From assembly GCF_025148285.1 (NCBI RefSeq), contig NZ_CP102268.1, forward strand, positions 992,001 through 1,056,000: a stretch of DNA of 64,000 nt. Direction: 5' to 3'. Positions 34,908 through 43,121 of this stretch are shown here, piece after piece. The number at the start of each line of letters is the position of its first letter. The first letter of the stretch is position 1. The translations under genes and the position numbers were made by a program. Under the pieces are notes generated by a model, which saw only the letters and a list, made by a program, of their open reading frames with translations, made no database searches and was not told the origin of the DNA. This DNA comes from Marvinbryantia formatexigens DSM 14469. Its GTDB lineage: Bacteria; Bacillota; Clostridia; Lachnospirales; Lachnospiraceae.

Positions 34908-35882
34908 TTAATTCTCCCAGCGAATCTGTTCCCCGGTAATCAGCGGATAGCGCGCCAGCTGCGTTTCCTCCAGATTCTCCCGGAACATATCCACTGCTGT
35001 TATCTGGTGATTTTCGTAGGTGGTGTAGTAATAGATTCCCCGGTCGGCGTTGCAGCAGGAGGTATAGATGGTAATCTCATACCTGCCCCCGTCCGTCTGA
35101 CAGCATCCGCGCTGATTCTGCACGGCGCCGAGGATGTGGAAAAACTGACTCACACTCTCCTCCTCCGAATCCCCGGAAACGGCATTCATTTTTGTAAATG
35201 CCGCCCGCACAAAGCGCGACTGCGAGGATAAATCCCCCGGCAGCCCCAGCGCTCCCATGCCGCGGCTGTACGCCCGCAGAGACAGCTTTTCCGAAAAATG
35301 GTTCTGCGGCTCCTTCGGAGACAGATGCATATAATTGTTGAGCTGGAACATCTGCTCCTCAAAGGGCGGATTGTTTGTCAGCACGCCCACTGGATTGTCG
35401 TATACCCGGATACCATCTTTTACCGCCTCCACCGTGACCGCCCCGTGTCTGTCCGCAATCAGCCAGTGAAGCTGCGCGGGCGGCAGCTCACTGTAAAAGC
35501 GATGGTCTGTAAGATTTATGCGTTCAAGCAGCCCTGACGCCTGCGCCGCCGAGTCACATTGTCCCAGTATCCAGGGAATAAATTCAAACTGCGCCACATT
35601 ATCCCTGTCCAGCATTTCTTTTTTATAATCAGCATTGCCGACAAAGTTCAGCCCCGCCATGCAAAGTCCCTTTTCATTAACCGCCTCATAATAAAGCGGG
35701 TAACCTTCTGCAATATGTGCCATTCCAATCATGGCATAATGCGTTTCCATCGTTCCCATGCACCGGAATTTAAACGGATACTTCCGCGGGGTGACAACAA
35801 CCTCCTCCCCGAAGGTCCGGTCGTAATCCAGCGTTCTGCCAAAGTAAAAATCACGTGTGCAGTAAGTGACGGCTGTGCACAT
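34908..35882 (-). CDS. choloylglycine hydrolase (bile salt hydrolase type)
   Basis: A 324-residue Ntn-hydrolase that should cleave the amide bond of glycine- or taurine-conjugated bile salts. Removal of Met exposes nucleophile Cys 2 (MCTAVTY). The other conserved residues are in place: Arg 16 and Asp 19 in FGRTLDYD, Asn 79 in MAGLNF, Asn 170/171 in VGVLTNNPPFEEQ and Arg 226 in SRFVRAAF. Length is normal for the family. No signal peptide, so it is cytoplasmic. AGGAGG precedes ATG. It stands alone. Penicillin V acylase is the alternative within the family; the LTNNP region favours BSH. It supports a gut habitat. Confidence 0.9.
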   Translation of the reverse strand: MCTAVTYCTRDFYFGRTLDYDRTFGEEVVVTPRKYPFKFRCMGTMETHYAMIGMAHIAEGYPLYYEAVNEKGLCMAGLNFVGNADYKKEMLDRDNVAQFEFIPWILGQCDSAAQASGLLERINLTDHRFYSELPPAQLHWLIADRHGAVTVEAVKDGIRVYDNPVGVLTNNPPFEEQMFQLNNYMHLSPKEPQNHFSEKLSLRAYSRGMGALGLPGDLSSQSRFVRAAFTKMNAVSGDSEEESVSQFFHILGAVQNQRGCCQTDGGRYEITIYTSCCNADRGIYYYTTYENHQITAVDMFRENLEETQLARYPLITGEQIRWEN

Positions 35883-35936
35883 AAATTTTCCTCCTGTTCT
35901 GCTATTTTTCTATTATCTATCCCATGTCATCTTCTG

Positions 35937-36017
35937 TTATGCCCTGTCAGCCCTGAATATCTGCCAGCCCTGTTTGTACCTGTCAGCCTGTTAATACCCC
36001 AGCCCTGTTTGTACCTG
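35937..36017. repeat. short direct repeats between the bile salt hydrolase and symporter genes
   Basis: CCAGCCCTGTTTGTACCTGT occurs at about 35965 and again at about 36000, within a series of CAGCCCTG/CAGCCTG motifs from 35946 on. No gene or clear hairpin. Probably a small tandem expansion. Confidence 0.6.
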
Positions 36018-37451
36018 TCAATCCTGCCGGGACTTCCGCTTTTGCTTTTCATAATCCTTCAGCGCGGCGACCGCCTCCCCGGACAGCGGCAGCAGCGCAA
36101 CCATATTGAAGATGGTCATAAGCCCGATGCCCACGTCCCCAAGGTCCCAGACAAAGGTATACGCGGCAAGACCGCCGATAAAAAGCATTACAAGCGCAAT
36201 GCATTTATAGACCGTCTGCGAAGTCCAGTTATCACCAAATAAATATGCGACATTGGACCTTGCATAAAATAAGATGCCGATAAAGGTCGAAAAGCTGAAC
36301 AGCAGCAGAATGACAGCAATAAAGACCACGCCAAAATCGCCAAAGTGATAGCGCATCGCCTCCTGCAGCAGGTCCATTCCCGCCAGTCCTTTTATCTGCT
36401 CTGCGGGCGCCAGCAGCATAATCATTGCCGAACAGCTGCAGATAACAATCGTATCCACAAATACACCGAATGCCTGCAGAAGCCCTGCTTTTGCAGGATG
36501 TGTGACATCTGCCGCTGCCGCCGCGCAGGGTGCGGAGCCGGAACCGGCTTCATTGGAAAACAGCCCGCGTTTCACTCCGTTCATCAGCACGGCGCCGAAG
36601 CCGCCAGCCGCCACCTGCCGCAGTCCGAACGCCTCCGCAAAAATGCGCTCAAAAACCGCCGGCAGCGCACCCGCATTGCGGACAATCACAAACAACGTCA
36701 TCAGAAAATAGCAGCCCGCCATCACCGGCACCATTACGTCAAGCACTTTCACGGTCGCATTTTTCCGCAGGACTATCACTGCCGCAACCACCACAAGCGC
36801 AATCGTTGTATACAGCGGCGGAATGGAAAAGGCATTGTCCACCGCGGAGGTGACGGAATTGCTGATTACCTGGCTGATGCCGCACCAGCAAATCAGCCCG
36901 GAGAGTGCAAACAACGCCGCCAGCACACTTTTTTTCCTCTTATGCTTCTTTTTCCTCATCACAAATGCATGGATATAATACGCCGGGCCGCCCCGGTAGC
37001 CTCCGTACAGCGGGTCCTTCTGGCGGTAAAGCTGCGCCAGCGTCGCCTCCGCAAAAGCCGTCGAAGAACCGAGCAGCGCCATCACCCACATCCAGAACAC
37101 CGCGCCGGCGCCGCCCGCGGAGATTGCCGCCACCACGCCCACCAGATTTCCCATGCCAACCCTGGTCGCCGTAGATACGATCAGCGCCTGCAGCCCGGAA
37201 ATACTGTTTTTCTGCGTCTCCTGCTTTTTCTCCACCGCAATGCGCAGCATTTCCGGAAACTGCCGCACAAGCACGAACCGCGTCCGGACAGTAAAATAGA
37301 TTCCCACCGGCGTGAGAATCAGAACCAGCAGCGACAGTCCTGCGCTGCCGCCGCCCGGCAGCGGAATCGTAATCAAATCGCCCCACAGAAAATTATAAAT
37401 CACCTGCACCAGGGCTATCAGCCCCTGCCCGAATGTCTGAATCATCTCCAT
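36018..37451 (-). CDS. alanine/glycine:cation symporter (AGCS family)
   Basis: A 477-residue sodium:amino-acid symporter with about ten to eleven membrane segments. Family hallmarks include GNLVGVVAAISAGGAGAVFWMW, the GPAYYI motif (YRGGPAYYIHA), NGVKRGLFSNEAGSGSAPCAAA with the signature GLFSNEAGxGSAP, and the VDTIVICSCSAMI segment. It imports alanine or glycine with sodium. A GGAG site is a little far (about 11 bases) from ATG 37451. The divergent TetR-type regulator gene begins 256 bases away and may control it. Monocistronic. Confidence 0.92.
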   Translation of the reverse strand: MEMIQTFGQGLIALVQVIYNFLWGDLITIPLPGGGSAGLSLLVLILTPVGIYFTVRTRFVLVRQFPEMLRIAVEKKQETQKNSISGLQALIVSTATRVGMGNLVGVVAAISAGGAGAVFWMWVMALLGSSTAFAEATLAQLYRQKDPLYGGYRGGPAYYIHAFVMRKKKHKRKKSVLAALFALSGLICWCGISQVISNSVTSAVDNAFSIPPLYTTIALVVVAAVIVLRKNATVKVLDVMVPVMAGCYFLMTLFVIVRNAGALPAVFERIFAEAFGLRQVAAGGFGAVLMNGVKRGLFSNEAGSGSAPCAAAAADVTHPAKAGLLQAFGVFVDTIVICSCSAMIMLLAPAEQIKGLAGMDLLQEAMRYHFGDFGVVFIAVILLLFSFSTFIGILFYARSNVAYLFGDNWTSQTVYKCIALVMLFIGGLAAYTFVWDLGDVGIGLMTIFNMVALLPLSGEAVAALKDYEKQKRKSRQD

Positions 37452-37573
37452 AATAAAATTTTCTCCATATCTTTCGTTTTTATAAACAGTATAAACGAAC
37501 AGGCGCGATTTGTCACCCTGACAATAAAAATATATTGTAAAGAATGTTTTTCATTCAATCTGACGACAATTTT

Positions 37574-37583
37574 GTGGTATAAT
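37574..37583 (+). promoter_or_regulatory. extended -10 promoter of the TetR-type gene
   Basis: TGTGGTATAAT contains TGn-TATAAT (-10 at 37578-37583), about 125 bases before the regulator start. A -35 is weak (TTCAAT at 37554), as tolerated with an extended -10. Confidence 0.5.
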
Positions 37584-37707
37584 AAATAGTATCAGGGGAC
37601 AAAAGGGTCTTAATCCACATGAGCCGGCTCTATAGTGGGTGCAAGACCCCGGAAGCCGCCCCGATATGAGCATAAAAGCAGGATGTATATCCCCACAGGA
37701 GAATCTT

Positions 37708-38310
37708 ATGAGTTATGAAATGCAGGATACACGATATGATGAAAAATCTGACGAGCGCTACTCTGTCGCCGACGAAGCCATTTATGACGCTTTTTTTTTG
37801 CTTCTGAAGGAAAAAGAACTGGAAAAAATCACGGTATCGGACGTCATAAAAAAAGCCGGAATCGTCCGCAGTACCTTTTATAATCACTACGAAAACATTC
37901 CGGCTCTGATTACCGCCATTGAGGACAAGACCATCCATGACATTTTTTCCCTCATGGAGACCTTTCATCCAAAGAATGACCATGATATGTGCAAATCTTT
38001 TTTTCTTACCGTCTGTAATTATACCAGGACGAACCCGTTTCTGGCGAATCTTCTGTGCAACCCGCAGGGGGACGGTTTTTTTGAAAGAACCCTTACCATG
38101 CTGCACCGCTACGTGACAAATGTCACGCGCACCACTGCTCCCACCCACTGCAGCAAGGAGGAGTTTTCCTATATGATCGCCTGCGCAATCGGCAGTACCA
38201 TCGGCGTGCTGCACAAGTGGATTATGGATGATTTCCGCAGCTCCCCGGAAACTATCGCCGGTATTCTGACGCACGCTTTCGTGGGCGGGATGCTGCCCTT
38301 TATGTCCTGA
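37708..38310 (+). CDS. TetR/AcrR-family transcriptional regulator
   Basis: A 200-residue regulator. The N-terminal HTH is EKITVSDVIKKAGIVRSTFYNHYENIPAL (about residues 40-68), with the family pattern of glycine turn and tyrosine-rich recognition helix. The C-terminal ligand domain is helical (MIACAIGSTIGVLHKWIMDDF, TetR_C_33-like). ATG 37708 follows AGGAG; longer starts lack ribosome sites. It is divergent from the symporter gene and convergent with the acyl-ligase cluster, so the symporter or its own promoter is the nearest target, not obviously the cluster. Ligand unknown. Confidence 0.87.
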   Translation: MSYEMQDTRYDEKSDERYSVADEAIYDAFFLLLKEKELEKITVSDVIKKAGIVRSTFYNHYENIPALITAIEDKTIHDIFSLMETFHPKNDHDMCKSFFLTVCNYTRTNPFLANLLCNPQGDGFFERTLTMLHRYVTNVTRTTAPTHCSKEEFSYMIACAIGSTIGVLHKWIMDDFRSSPETIAGILTHAFVGGMLPFMS

Positions 38311-38340
38311 GCGGACATGCTTGCATGTCCATTTGGCGGT

Positions 38341-38453
38341 GCTGTGTGCCGGTGGCACACGTTTAACGCCGACCGAAGTGACATGTAGACCTGCCGCGAG
38401 GGGCGCTGTGTGCCAGCGGCACACGTTTAGCGCCGACCGCAGCGAAGCGTAGA
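38341..38453. repeat. two 49-bp direct repeats, 64 bp apart
   Basis: Units at 38341-38389 and 38405-38453 begin GCTGTGTGCC and match at about 85 percent. Each contains a small hairpin (GTGTGCC-GGT-GGCACAC type) and CGCCGACCG. They lie between the convergent TetR and acyl-ligase genes. Confidence 0.8.
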
Positions 38454-38455
38454 AC

Positions 38456-38485
38456 AAATACCCCGATGCCTGCATCCGGGTATTT
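38456..38485. terminator. bidirectional terminator between TetR and acyl-ligase genes
   Basis: AAATACCC and GGGTATTT form the outer stem with an inner GATGC/GCATC stem, and a T-tract follows on the plus strand. It sits seven bases from the minus-strand ligase stop, serving both convergent genes. Confidence 0.7.
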
Positions 38486-38491
38486 GACTTT

Positions 38492-40045
38492 TTATGCGCA
38501 CGGCTCGTCCACCAGAACCTCCTGCCGTTTAATTTTCCGGGTCGCGCTCTTGATGAACGGATTTTTCCGCACAACCAGCCCGGTAATCTGGCGGTAGGAC
38601 GGCTGCGTCTTATTATACTGGTCCAGAAATGCCTGCAGCTCTGTCTGGACAGCCTCCGCATCCATTCCCTTTGCCGCAACAACATCCGGATCCGGATAAA
38701 TTCTCGCGGTAAGTCCGTTGTTCTCACCGGTCACAATGACCTCTCCAACCAGAGCGCCAAGCGCCAGCTTATTTTCAATTTCCTCCGGCGAAATGTTTTC
38801 TCCGTTAGAAAGAATAATCAGATTTTTGACACGTCCGTTGATAAACAGGAAGCCGTCCTCGTCCAGATATCCCTTATCTCCCGTGTGCAGCCAGCCGTCT
38901 TTTAAGGTGTCCGCCGTCTCCTGCGGCATCTGGTAATATCCCTTCATGACGCTGCTTCCGCGCACCAGGATCTCGCCGTTATCAAACGAAAGCTCCACAT
39001 TGGGAAGCGGTCTGCCGACCGAACCCTTCTTGTGGTCCTCCGGCGTATTGGAGCTGATGACCGGCGAGCATTCCGACATTCCGTAGCCCTCCAGAACTTC
39101 CACGCCATACTCGGCAAATCTGTCAATATAGTACGGGTCCAGATGCGCGCCTCCGGTAAAGATGGTGTGCAGCCTTCCGCCAAATACGGCTTTCGCCACC
39201 ATCTGCTTCGGTATGGAAGCGTCCGCCCCGGCAAGTCTCTTATAAATCGTCTCCACCATCAGCGGAACCATCAGCATGACCTGCGGCTGGAACACGCCCA
39301 TATTTTTCACCATGTGCAGCAGAGAATCGTTGATGCACACCGTTGTTCCCAGAGAGAAGCCCTTCAGCCAGTCCATTACCAGGCAGAATGCATGATGAAT
39401 CGGGAGCACACTGAGCAGCACGCTTCCCGGCTCTGCGGTGTACTGCACAGATTTTACATTCTCCGCCAGATTCTTCTGTGTCAGCATAACGCCCTTGCTC
39501 TTGCCGGTTGTTCCGGAGGTAAAAATAATCGTCGCAATGCTCTCCGGGTCCGGTCTGTCCGCATCTGCCACGCTGCCTGCGCCGGCCGCCTTTAAGTCTG
39601 CCAGAGAAGTCACTTCTGCGCCGGAGGCATTACCTGGTTCCACAGCATCCTCCAGCATCCAGATTTTTTTAAGCTTCGGACATTCGTCCAGAATCTGCCC
39701 CAGAAGCCCCTTCTGCTTCGTGCTCAGAAAAAGACCAGCCGCATCGGAACGGTTAAGCAAATCCACAAGGTCCTCACCCGGAAGATTTGCATCCAGCGGC
39801 ACGGCAACCGTATTTCCGGTGATAATGCCCAGATAGCTCTCCACCCACTCCGCAGAGCTGCTGCCAATCAGCGCAAGATGCGCTCCGGCAAATCCCTCCG
39901 CCAGCAGTCCTCTTCTCACCGCAGCGGCATTTTCCAGCAGCTCCCGGTAACTCATTTCCATGATTTCCTTTTTCTTCAGCCACTTGATTGCCGTAATCCC
40001 GGCATATTTTTTTCCGCTTTCCTCTATAATATCCCGAATCAGCAT
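38492..40045 (-). CDS. AMP-forming acyl ligase (acyl-CoA/acyl-ACP synthetase type)
   Basis: A 517-residue adenylating enzyme. Motifs: P-loop TSGTTGKSKG at 176-185, GYGMSECSPVISSN, the hinge region HTGDKGYLDEDGFLFINGR and the C-terminal lysine in SATRKIKRQEV. LPIHHAFCLVMDWLKGFSLG resembles fatty-acyl ligases rather than NRPS adenylation domains. The gene starts four bases after the ACP gene (AGGAGG site), so the likely job is to activate a carboxylic acid and load it onto that ACP. With the condensation-type protein upstream it forms a dissociated three-protein assembly unit. The acid is not predictable. Confidence 0.9.
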   Translation of the reverse strand: MLIRDIIEESGKKYAGITAIKWLKKKEIMEMSYRELLENAAAVRRGLLAEGFAGAHLALIGSSSAEWVESYLGIITGNTVAVPLDANLPGEDLVDLLNRSDAAGLFLSTKQKGLLGQILDECPKLKKIWMLEDAVEPGNASGAEVTSLADLKAAGAGSVADADRPDPESIATIIFTSGTTGKSKGVMLTQKNLAENVKSVQYTAEPGSVLLSVLPIHHAFCLVMDWLKGFSLGTTVCINDSLLHMVKNMGVFQPQVMLMVPLMVETIYKRLAGADASIPKQMVAKAVFGGRLHTIFTGGAHLDPYYIDRFAEYGVEVLEGYGMSECSPVISSNTPEDHKKGSVGRPLPNVELSFDNGEILVRGSSVMKGYYQMPQETADTLKDGWLHTGDKGYLDEDGFLFINGRVKNLIILSNGENISPEEIENKLALGALVGEVIVTGENNGLTARIYPDPDVVAAKGMDAEAVQTELQAFLDQYNKTQPSYRQITGLVVRKNPFIKSATRKIKRQEVLVDEPCA

Positions 40046-40049
40046 CCTC

Positions 40050-40286
40050 TTATTCCTCCTGTAATTTTTCCAGCAATGCGAGTGCTTCCGCCACCGTGAG
40101 AATCTTTACAACCTCTTCCTCTTCCAGCTCTACATCAAAGGTATCCTCCAGCTCGCCCAGAAAAGACATAAAATCCAGAGAGCTGAAGCCCAGGTCCTCA
40201 CGAAATCTCATATCATTTGTCATATCCTCCGGCTTTACCCCGCAATACTGCGCCGCGATTGTCTTAAACTGCATTTCCTGTGTCAT
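40050..40286 (-). CDS. stand-alone acyl carrier protein
   Basis: A 78-residue, acidic four-helix ACP. DLGFSSLDFMSF holds the phosphopantetheine serine (Ser 36, before Leu). Unlike fatty-acid AcpP it has no fab neighbours and its motif is GFSSLD rather than GADSLD, pointing to a dedicated carrier. GGAGGG precedes ATG. It sits between the condensation-type protein and the acyl ligase and should carry the activated acyl group between them. Confidence 0.9.
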   Translation of the reverse strand: MTQEMQFKTIAAQYCGVKPEDMTNDMRFREDLGFSSLDFMSFLGELEDTFDVELEEEEVVKILTVAEALALLEKLQEE

Positions 40287-40329
40287 GATTTTCCCTCCAT
40301 TTTCTTACTATATCTATTCTTCGTTTTCC

Positions 40330-40440
40330 GTATCTGCTCAGTATTTTCTATCTGCGCCATATTTTATTTATGCTGTATTTTATCTATGCTGTATTTTTAT
40401 CTGCGCTGTGCTCTATACCTGCACCATGCTTTATACCAGC
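40330..40440. repeat. short degenerate tandem repeats between condensation and ACP genes
   Basis: About five imperfect 16-18-base units of the type TCTATGCTGTATTTTA fill the 144-base gap. No stable terminator was seen, so the operon may read through. Confidence 0.6.
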
Positions 40441-41816
40441 TCCATAATTTCTCCGATGCTCATATCCGGCTCGGCAATTCCCTTAAACAGAATGCGCATC
40501 ATATAATAATACAGCAGTTCCATATCATGCTCGCAAAGCTGCGCTGTCTGATAATGATAAGAGAAGTTCATGCCTCCGTCCGGCGTATGTGACACGGTCA
40601 GATACATTTTCTTCGTCGCCGCGCCGTTCGCAAACCATTTCGCATGCTGTGAGATTCCGGCAAGATGCGGATTATCCATCTGCACCGGCATCGGCTGATA
40701 GGTAAGGTAACAGCTTTCATATGTTGTATTTTCCGGTGTGTGATATCTTCTCCGCATCTCTTCCTCAATCAGCGCCGGGTCGTAATTGCTGTGCATATAA
40801 ATGCGGTTCTGGACGTTCTGGATTTCGTATGCCGCCGACAGAAAATCCGTCTCCGGCGAAATCACTGTCCGGCACGGGAACATAATCGTGCGGCTTCCTC
40901 CCGACGTCCATTCATCATGCGTGGAACGTCTGGAAATAAAGTTTTCAATGGTAATATCCTCCTGCCCGTTGTTCACCTTCGATAAATAAGTACGGATGCC
41001 CAGCAGCAGCAGATTTGTCATGGAAAGCTGATGATTCATACAGAAATCAATCAGATTTTTGGTCGGCTCCGGTTCCAGCCTGTAATCCTTCACTTCCACA
41101 AACAGGTTGTCCAGCTCGATATCCGCCGCCCGCAGCATTGGATTTTTGTGGCGTTTTCTTGCCGCTTCCAGAACGGAAGGTCCCTGAATATCCGAGTAGA
41201 GCGGCTCTCCCAGGGCATTGAGCTGGTCATCCCAGAATTTTTTGTCCTTCGCAAAGCGCTTCTCGTTATTCGCCCGCTTCAAATCCTTCGCCAGAACCGT
41301 CTCATAATCCGCCAGATCCTGCGGATACGCCGAACCGAAACGGTAATGCGTGTAAAGCTGCATCAAATCATTTATCATCACAACCAGACCGCAGGAATCA
41401 ATCAGGCGATGGTCCATGTGGATAAAGAAACCATTATACCCGTCCGGCAGCTTCAGCATCGTCACATCGCAGAGCGGAATATCGTCGCCGTCAAAGGTTT
41501 CGTAAGCCCACTGCTGCATCAGATTATCCGCCTCCGCCATGCTCATGCCGGACAGATCCTTCATCGGAATATCCCGTGTATCCCTGTCCACAATATACTG
41601 CTTTATCCCGCCCTTTTCATCCGGCGCCGTAAAGCGTACTCTCATGCACCCGTAGCGCTCAGTTTCCAGTTGTATACATTTTTTCAAAAGTCCAAAATCC
41701 AGCGGCGATTTTAAAGATGCCACCACACTGACCCCCGACACCTGCTGCGTCCGGTACTTCCGAATCCAGTTGTAATGCATCTTCTGTGCCGCTGTTAATG
41801 GATAATATTCTCTCAT
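40431..41816 (-). CDS. stand-alone condensation-domain-like acyltransferase
   Basis: A 461-residue protein of the condensation/chloramphenicol-acetyltransferase fold. It starts YPLTAAQKMHYN, the usual C-domain motif C1. The catalytic HHxxxDG appears as DHRLIDS (His 136, Asp 140): the first His is Asp and the Gly is Ser, but the catalytic second His is kept. C-domains join an acyl or aminoacyl thioester to an amine or alcohol. Here the donor is probably acyl-ACP from the neighbouring genes. A free small-molecule acceptor is likely because no second carrier protein exists. GGGAGG precedes ATG. Product unknown; a lipid amide or ester is inferred. Confidence 0.82.
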   Translation of the reverse strand: MREYYPLTAAQKMHYNWIRKYRTQQVSGVSVVASLKSPLDFGLLKKCIQLETERYGCMRVRFTAPDEKGGIKQYIVDRDTRDIPMKDLSGMSMAEADNLMQQWAYETFDGDDIPLCDVTMLKLPDGYNGFFIHMDHRLIDSCGLVVMINDLMQLYTHYRFGSAYPQDLADYETVLAKDLKRANNEKRFAKDKKFWDDQLNALGEPLYSDIQGPSVLEAARKRHKNPMLRAADIELDNLFVEVKDYRLEPEPTKNLIDFCMNHQLSMTNLLLLGIRTYLSKVNNGQEDITIENFISRRSTHDEWTSGGSRTIMFPCRTVISPETDFLSAAYEIQNVQNRIYMHSNYDPALIEEEMRRRYHTPENTTYESCYLTYQPMPVQMDNPHLAGISQHAKWFANGAATKKMYLTVSHTPDGGMNFSYHYQTAQLCEHDMELLYYYMMRILFKGIAEPDMSIGEIMELV

Positions 41817-42020
41817 GTGTTACCTCCCTTTTTTTCTATGACAGAGACCTTAACACATTTTATTTTTGATTTCTACCCCCTCGGAGACTTAACAGACAGT
41901 TTGCGCAAAATTGTCCGAGACATACCATCTGTTTCTTTTGCATTTGCATGCCTATTCTCCCGGAACGCTTTTGTTTCCGCAGATAATCCGATAAATTTTT
42001 CCATAAAAAAACACCGGCAG

Positions 42021-42998
42021 TCAGACCGGCGTTTTGTCATACTTCTGGAAAAATTCCAGTATTTTTCTTCTATATAATTCCGGCGCTTCGTAAGCGCTGC
42101 ACAGATGACGCGCTTCCGGCACCAGCACAAGCTCTTTTGGCGCCCTGCAAACAGAATAATTGTGCAGGGTATTTTCCGGCATCACATACGTATCCTTCAT
42201 GCCGTGGAAAAACAGAACCGGACGGTTGTTTTTTTTCATGGCGTCCGTTGTATCCGCATCCTTCATGCGAAAGCCTGCCAGAATCCTGCAGAACAGATTC
42301 AGCCGGAACAGCAGCAGTCCCACCCATTTCAGATGAAACCAGTTTGCCGCCATGTCCTGAATCTGCCCCTTCATGGAACTAAAACCGCAGTCCGCGATCA
42401 GTCCCTTTACCCCGCGCGGCAAATTATGCCCCGATGCTATGAGCACGGACGTCGCTCCCATTGATTCCCCATACAGATAAATGGGCAGCTTCTCCTTATT
42501 TCTCTTTGCGAGATACCAGGTCCATTCCTGCACATCCTGCTGCTCCTTCGCTCCGAAGGTGATAAATTCTCCTTCGCTCTCCCCGCAGCAGCGCTGGTCG
42601 ATAAACAGAAGATTGCAGTGATGCTCGTGAAGAAACTGCGCAATGTATGCAAAATCCCCGAAGTTGCTGCCTTTATAGCCATGACTGAGCAGCACTGTGC
42701 GCTCCGCATTTTCCGCCGGCAGGTACCCGGCATGAAGCCGCAGTCCGTCTCTGCTGCAAATATAGCAGTCCTGCATACGCTGCGCCCTGCACCATGCCTT
42801 TCCCTCTTCATATTCTTTTTCAAATTTATGCCGCGGATGATTTATTTTTGCATGGGAAAGCGAAAACCACTGTTTCTTTACCTGTCTGCGGTCCTTCCTG
42901 CAGTGAACCGTCATTTCAAAAAAAGACCACCCGAACGCCATAAAGCTCCCCGCCGCCGCAGCGGCAATCCCCAGAATCTCAAATTTTGTTTTTTTCAT
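42021..42998 (-). CDS. alpha/beta hydrolase with N-terminal membrane anchor
   Basis: A 325-residue hydrolase of the BAAT/DUF1749-like or YqkD type. A hydrophobic segment at residues 8-24 anchors it. The catalytic triad is visible: Ser 179 in GESMG, Asp in FFHGMKDTYV and His in EARHLCSAY near the end. The oxyanion region is LLSHGYKGSNFG. Substrate unknown; esters or amides of lipids are plausible. It lies upstream of the condensation-cluster operon on the same strand with a 204-base gap, so it may or may not belong to it. The ribosome site (GGAG) is rather distant. Confidence 0.85.
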   Translation of the reverse strand: MKKTKFEILGIAAAAAGSFMAFGWSFFEMTVHCRKDRRQVKKQWFSLSHAKINHPRHKFEKEYEEGKAWCRAQRMQDCYICSRDGLRLHAGYLPAENAERTVLLSHGYKGSNFGDFAYIAQFLHEHHCNLLFIDQRCCGESEGEFITFGAKEQQDVQEWTWYLAKRNKEKLPIYLYGESMGATSVLIASGHNLPRGVKGLIADCGFSSMKGQIQDMAANWFHLKWVGLLLFRLNLFCRILAGFRMKDADTTDAMKKNNRPVLFFHGMKDTYVMPENTLHNYSVCRAPKELVLVPEARHLCSAYEAPELYRRKILEFFQKYDKTPV

Positions 42999-43121
42999 AA
43001 TATGTCATCCATTCTCCCCGTAGAAGGTCCTATAAGCTGCCCCGCAGATATTTGTAAACCTGTCTGTCTGCCGGCTCATCATATCCGGCAGGCAGATGCG
43101 AAAACCCGCATAAATGCCGCA

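Noticed and set aside
37590-37680. Riboswitch or T-box leader before the TetR-type gene
   Set aside because: No specifier/T-box motif or known aptamer pattern could be traced; only an extended -10 promoter is supported.
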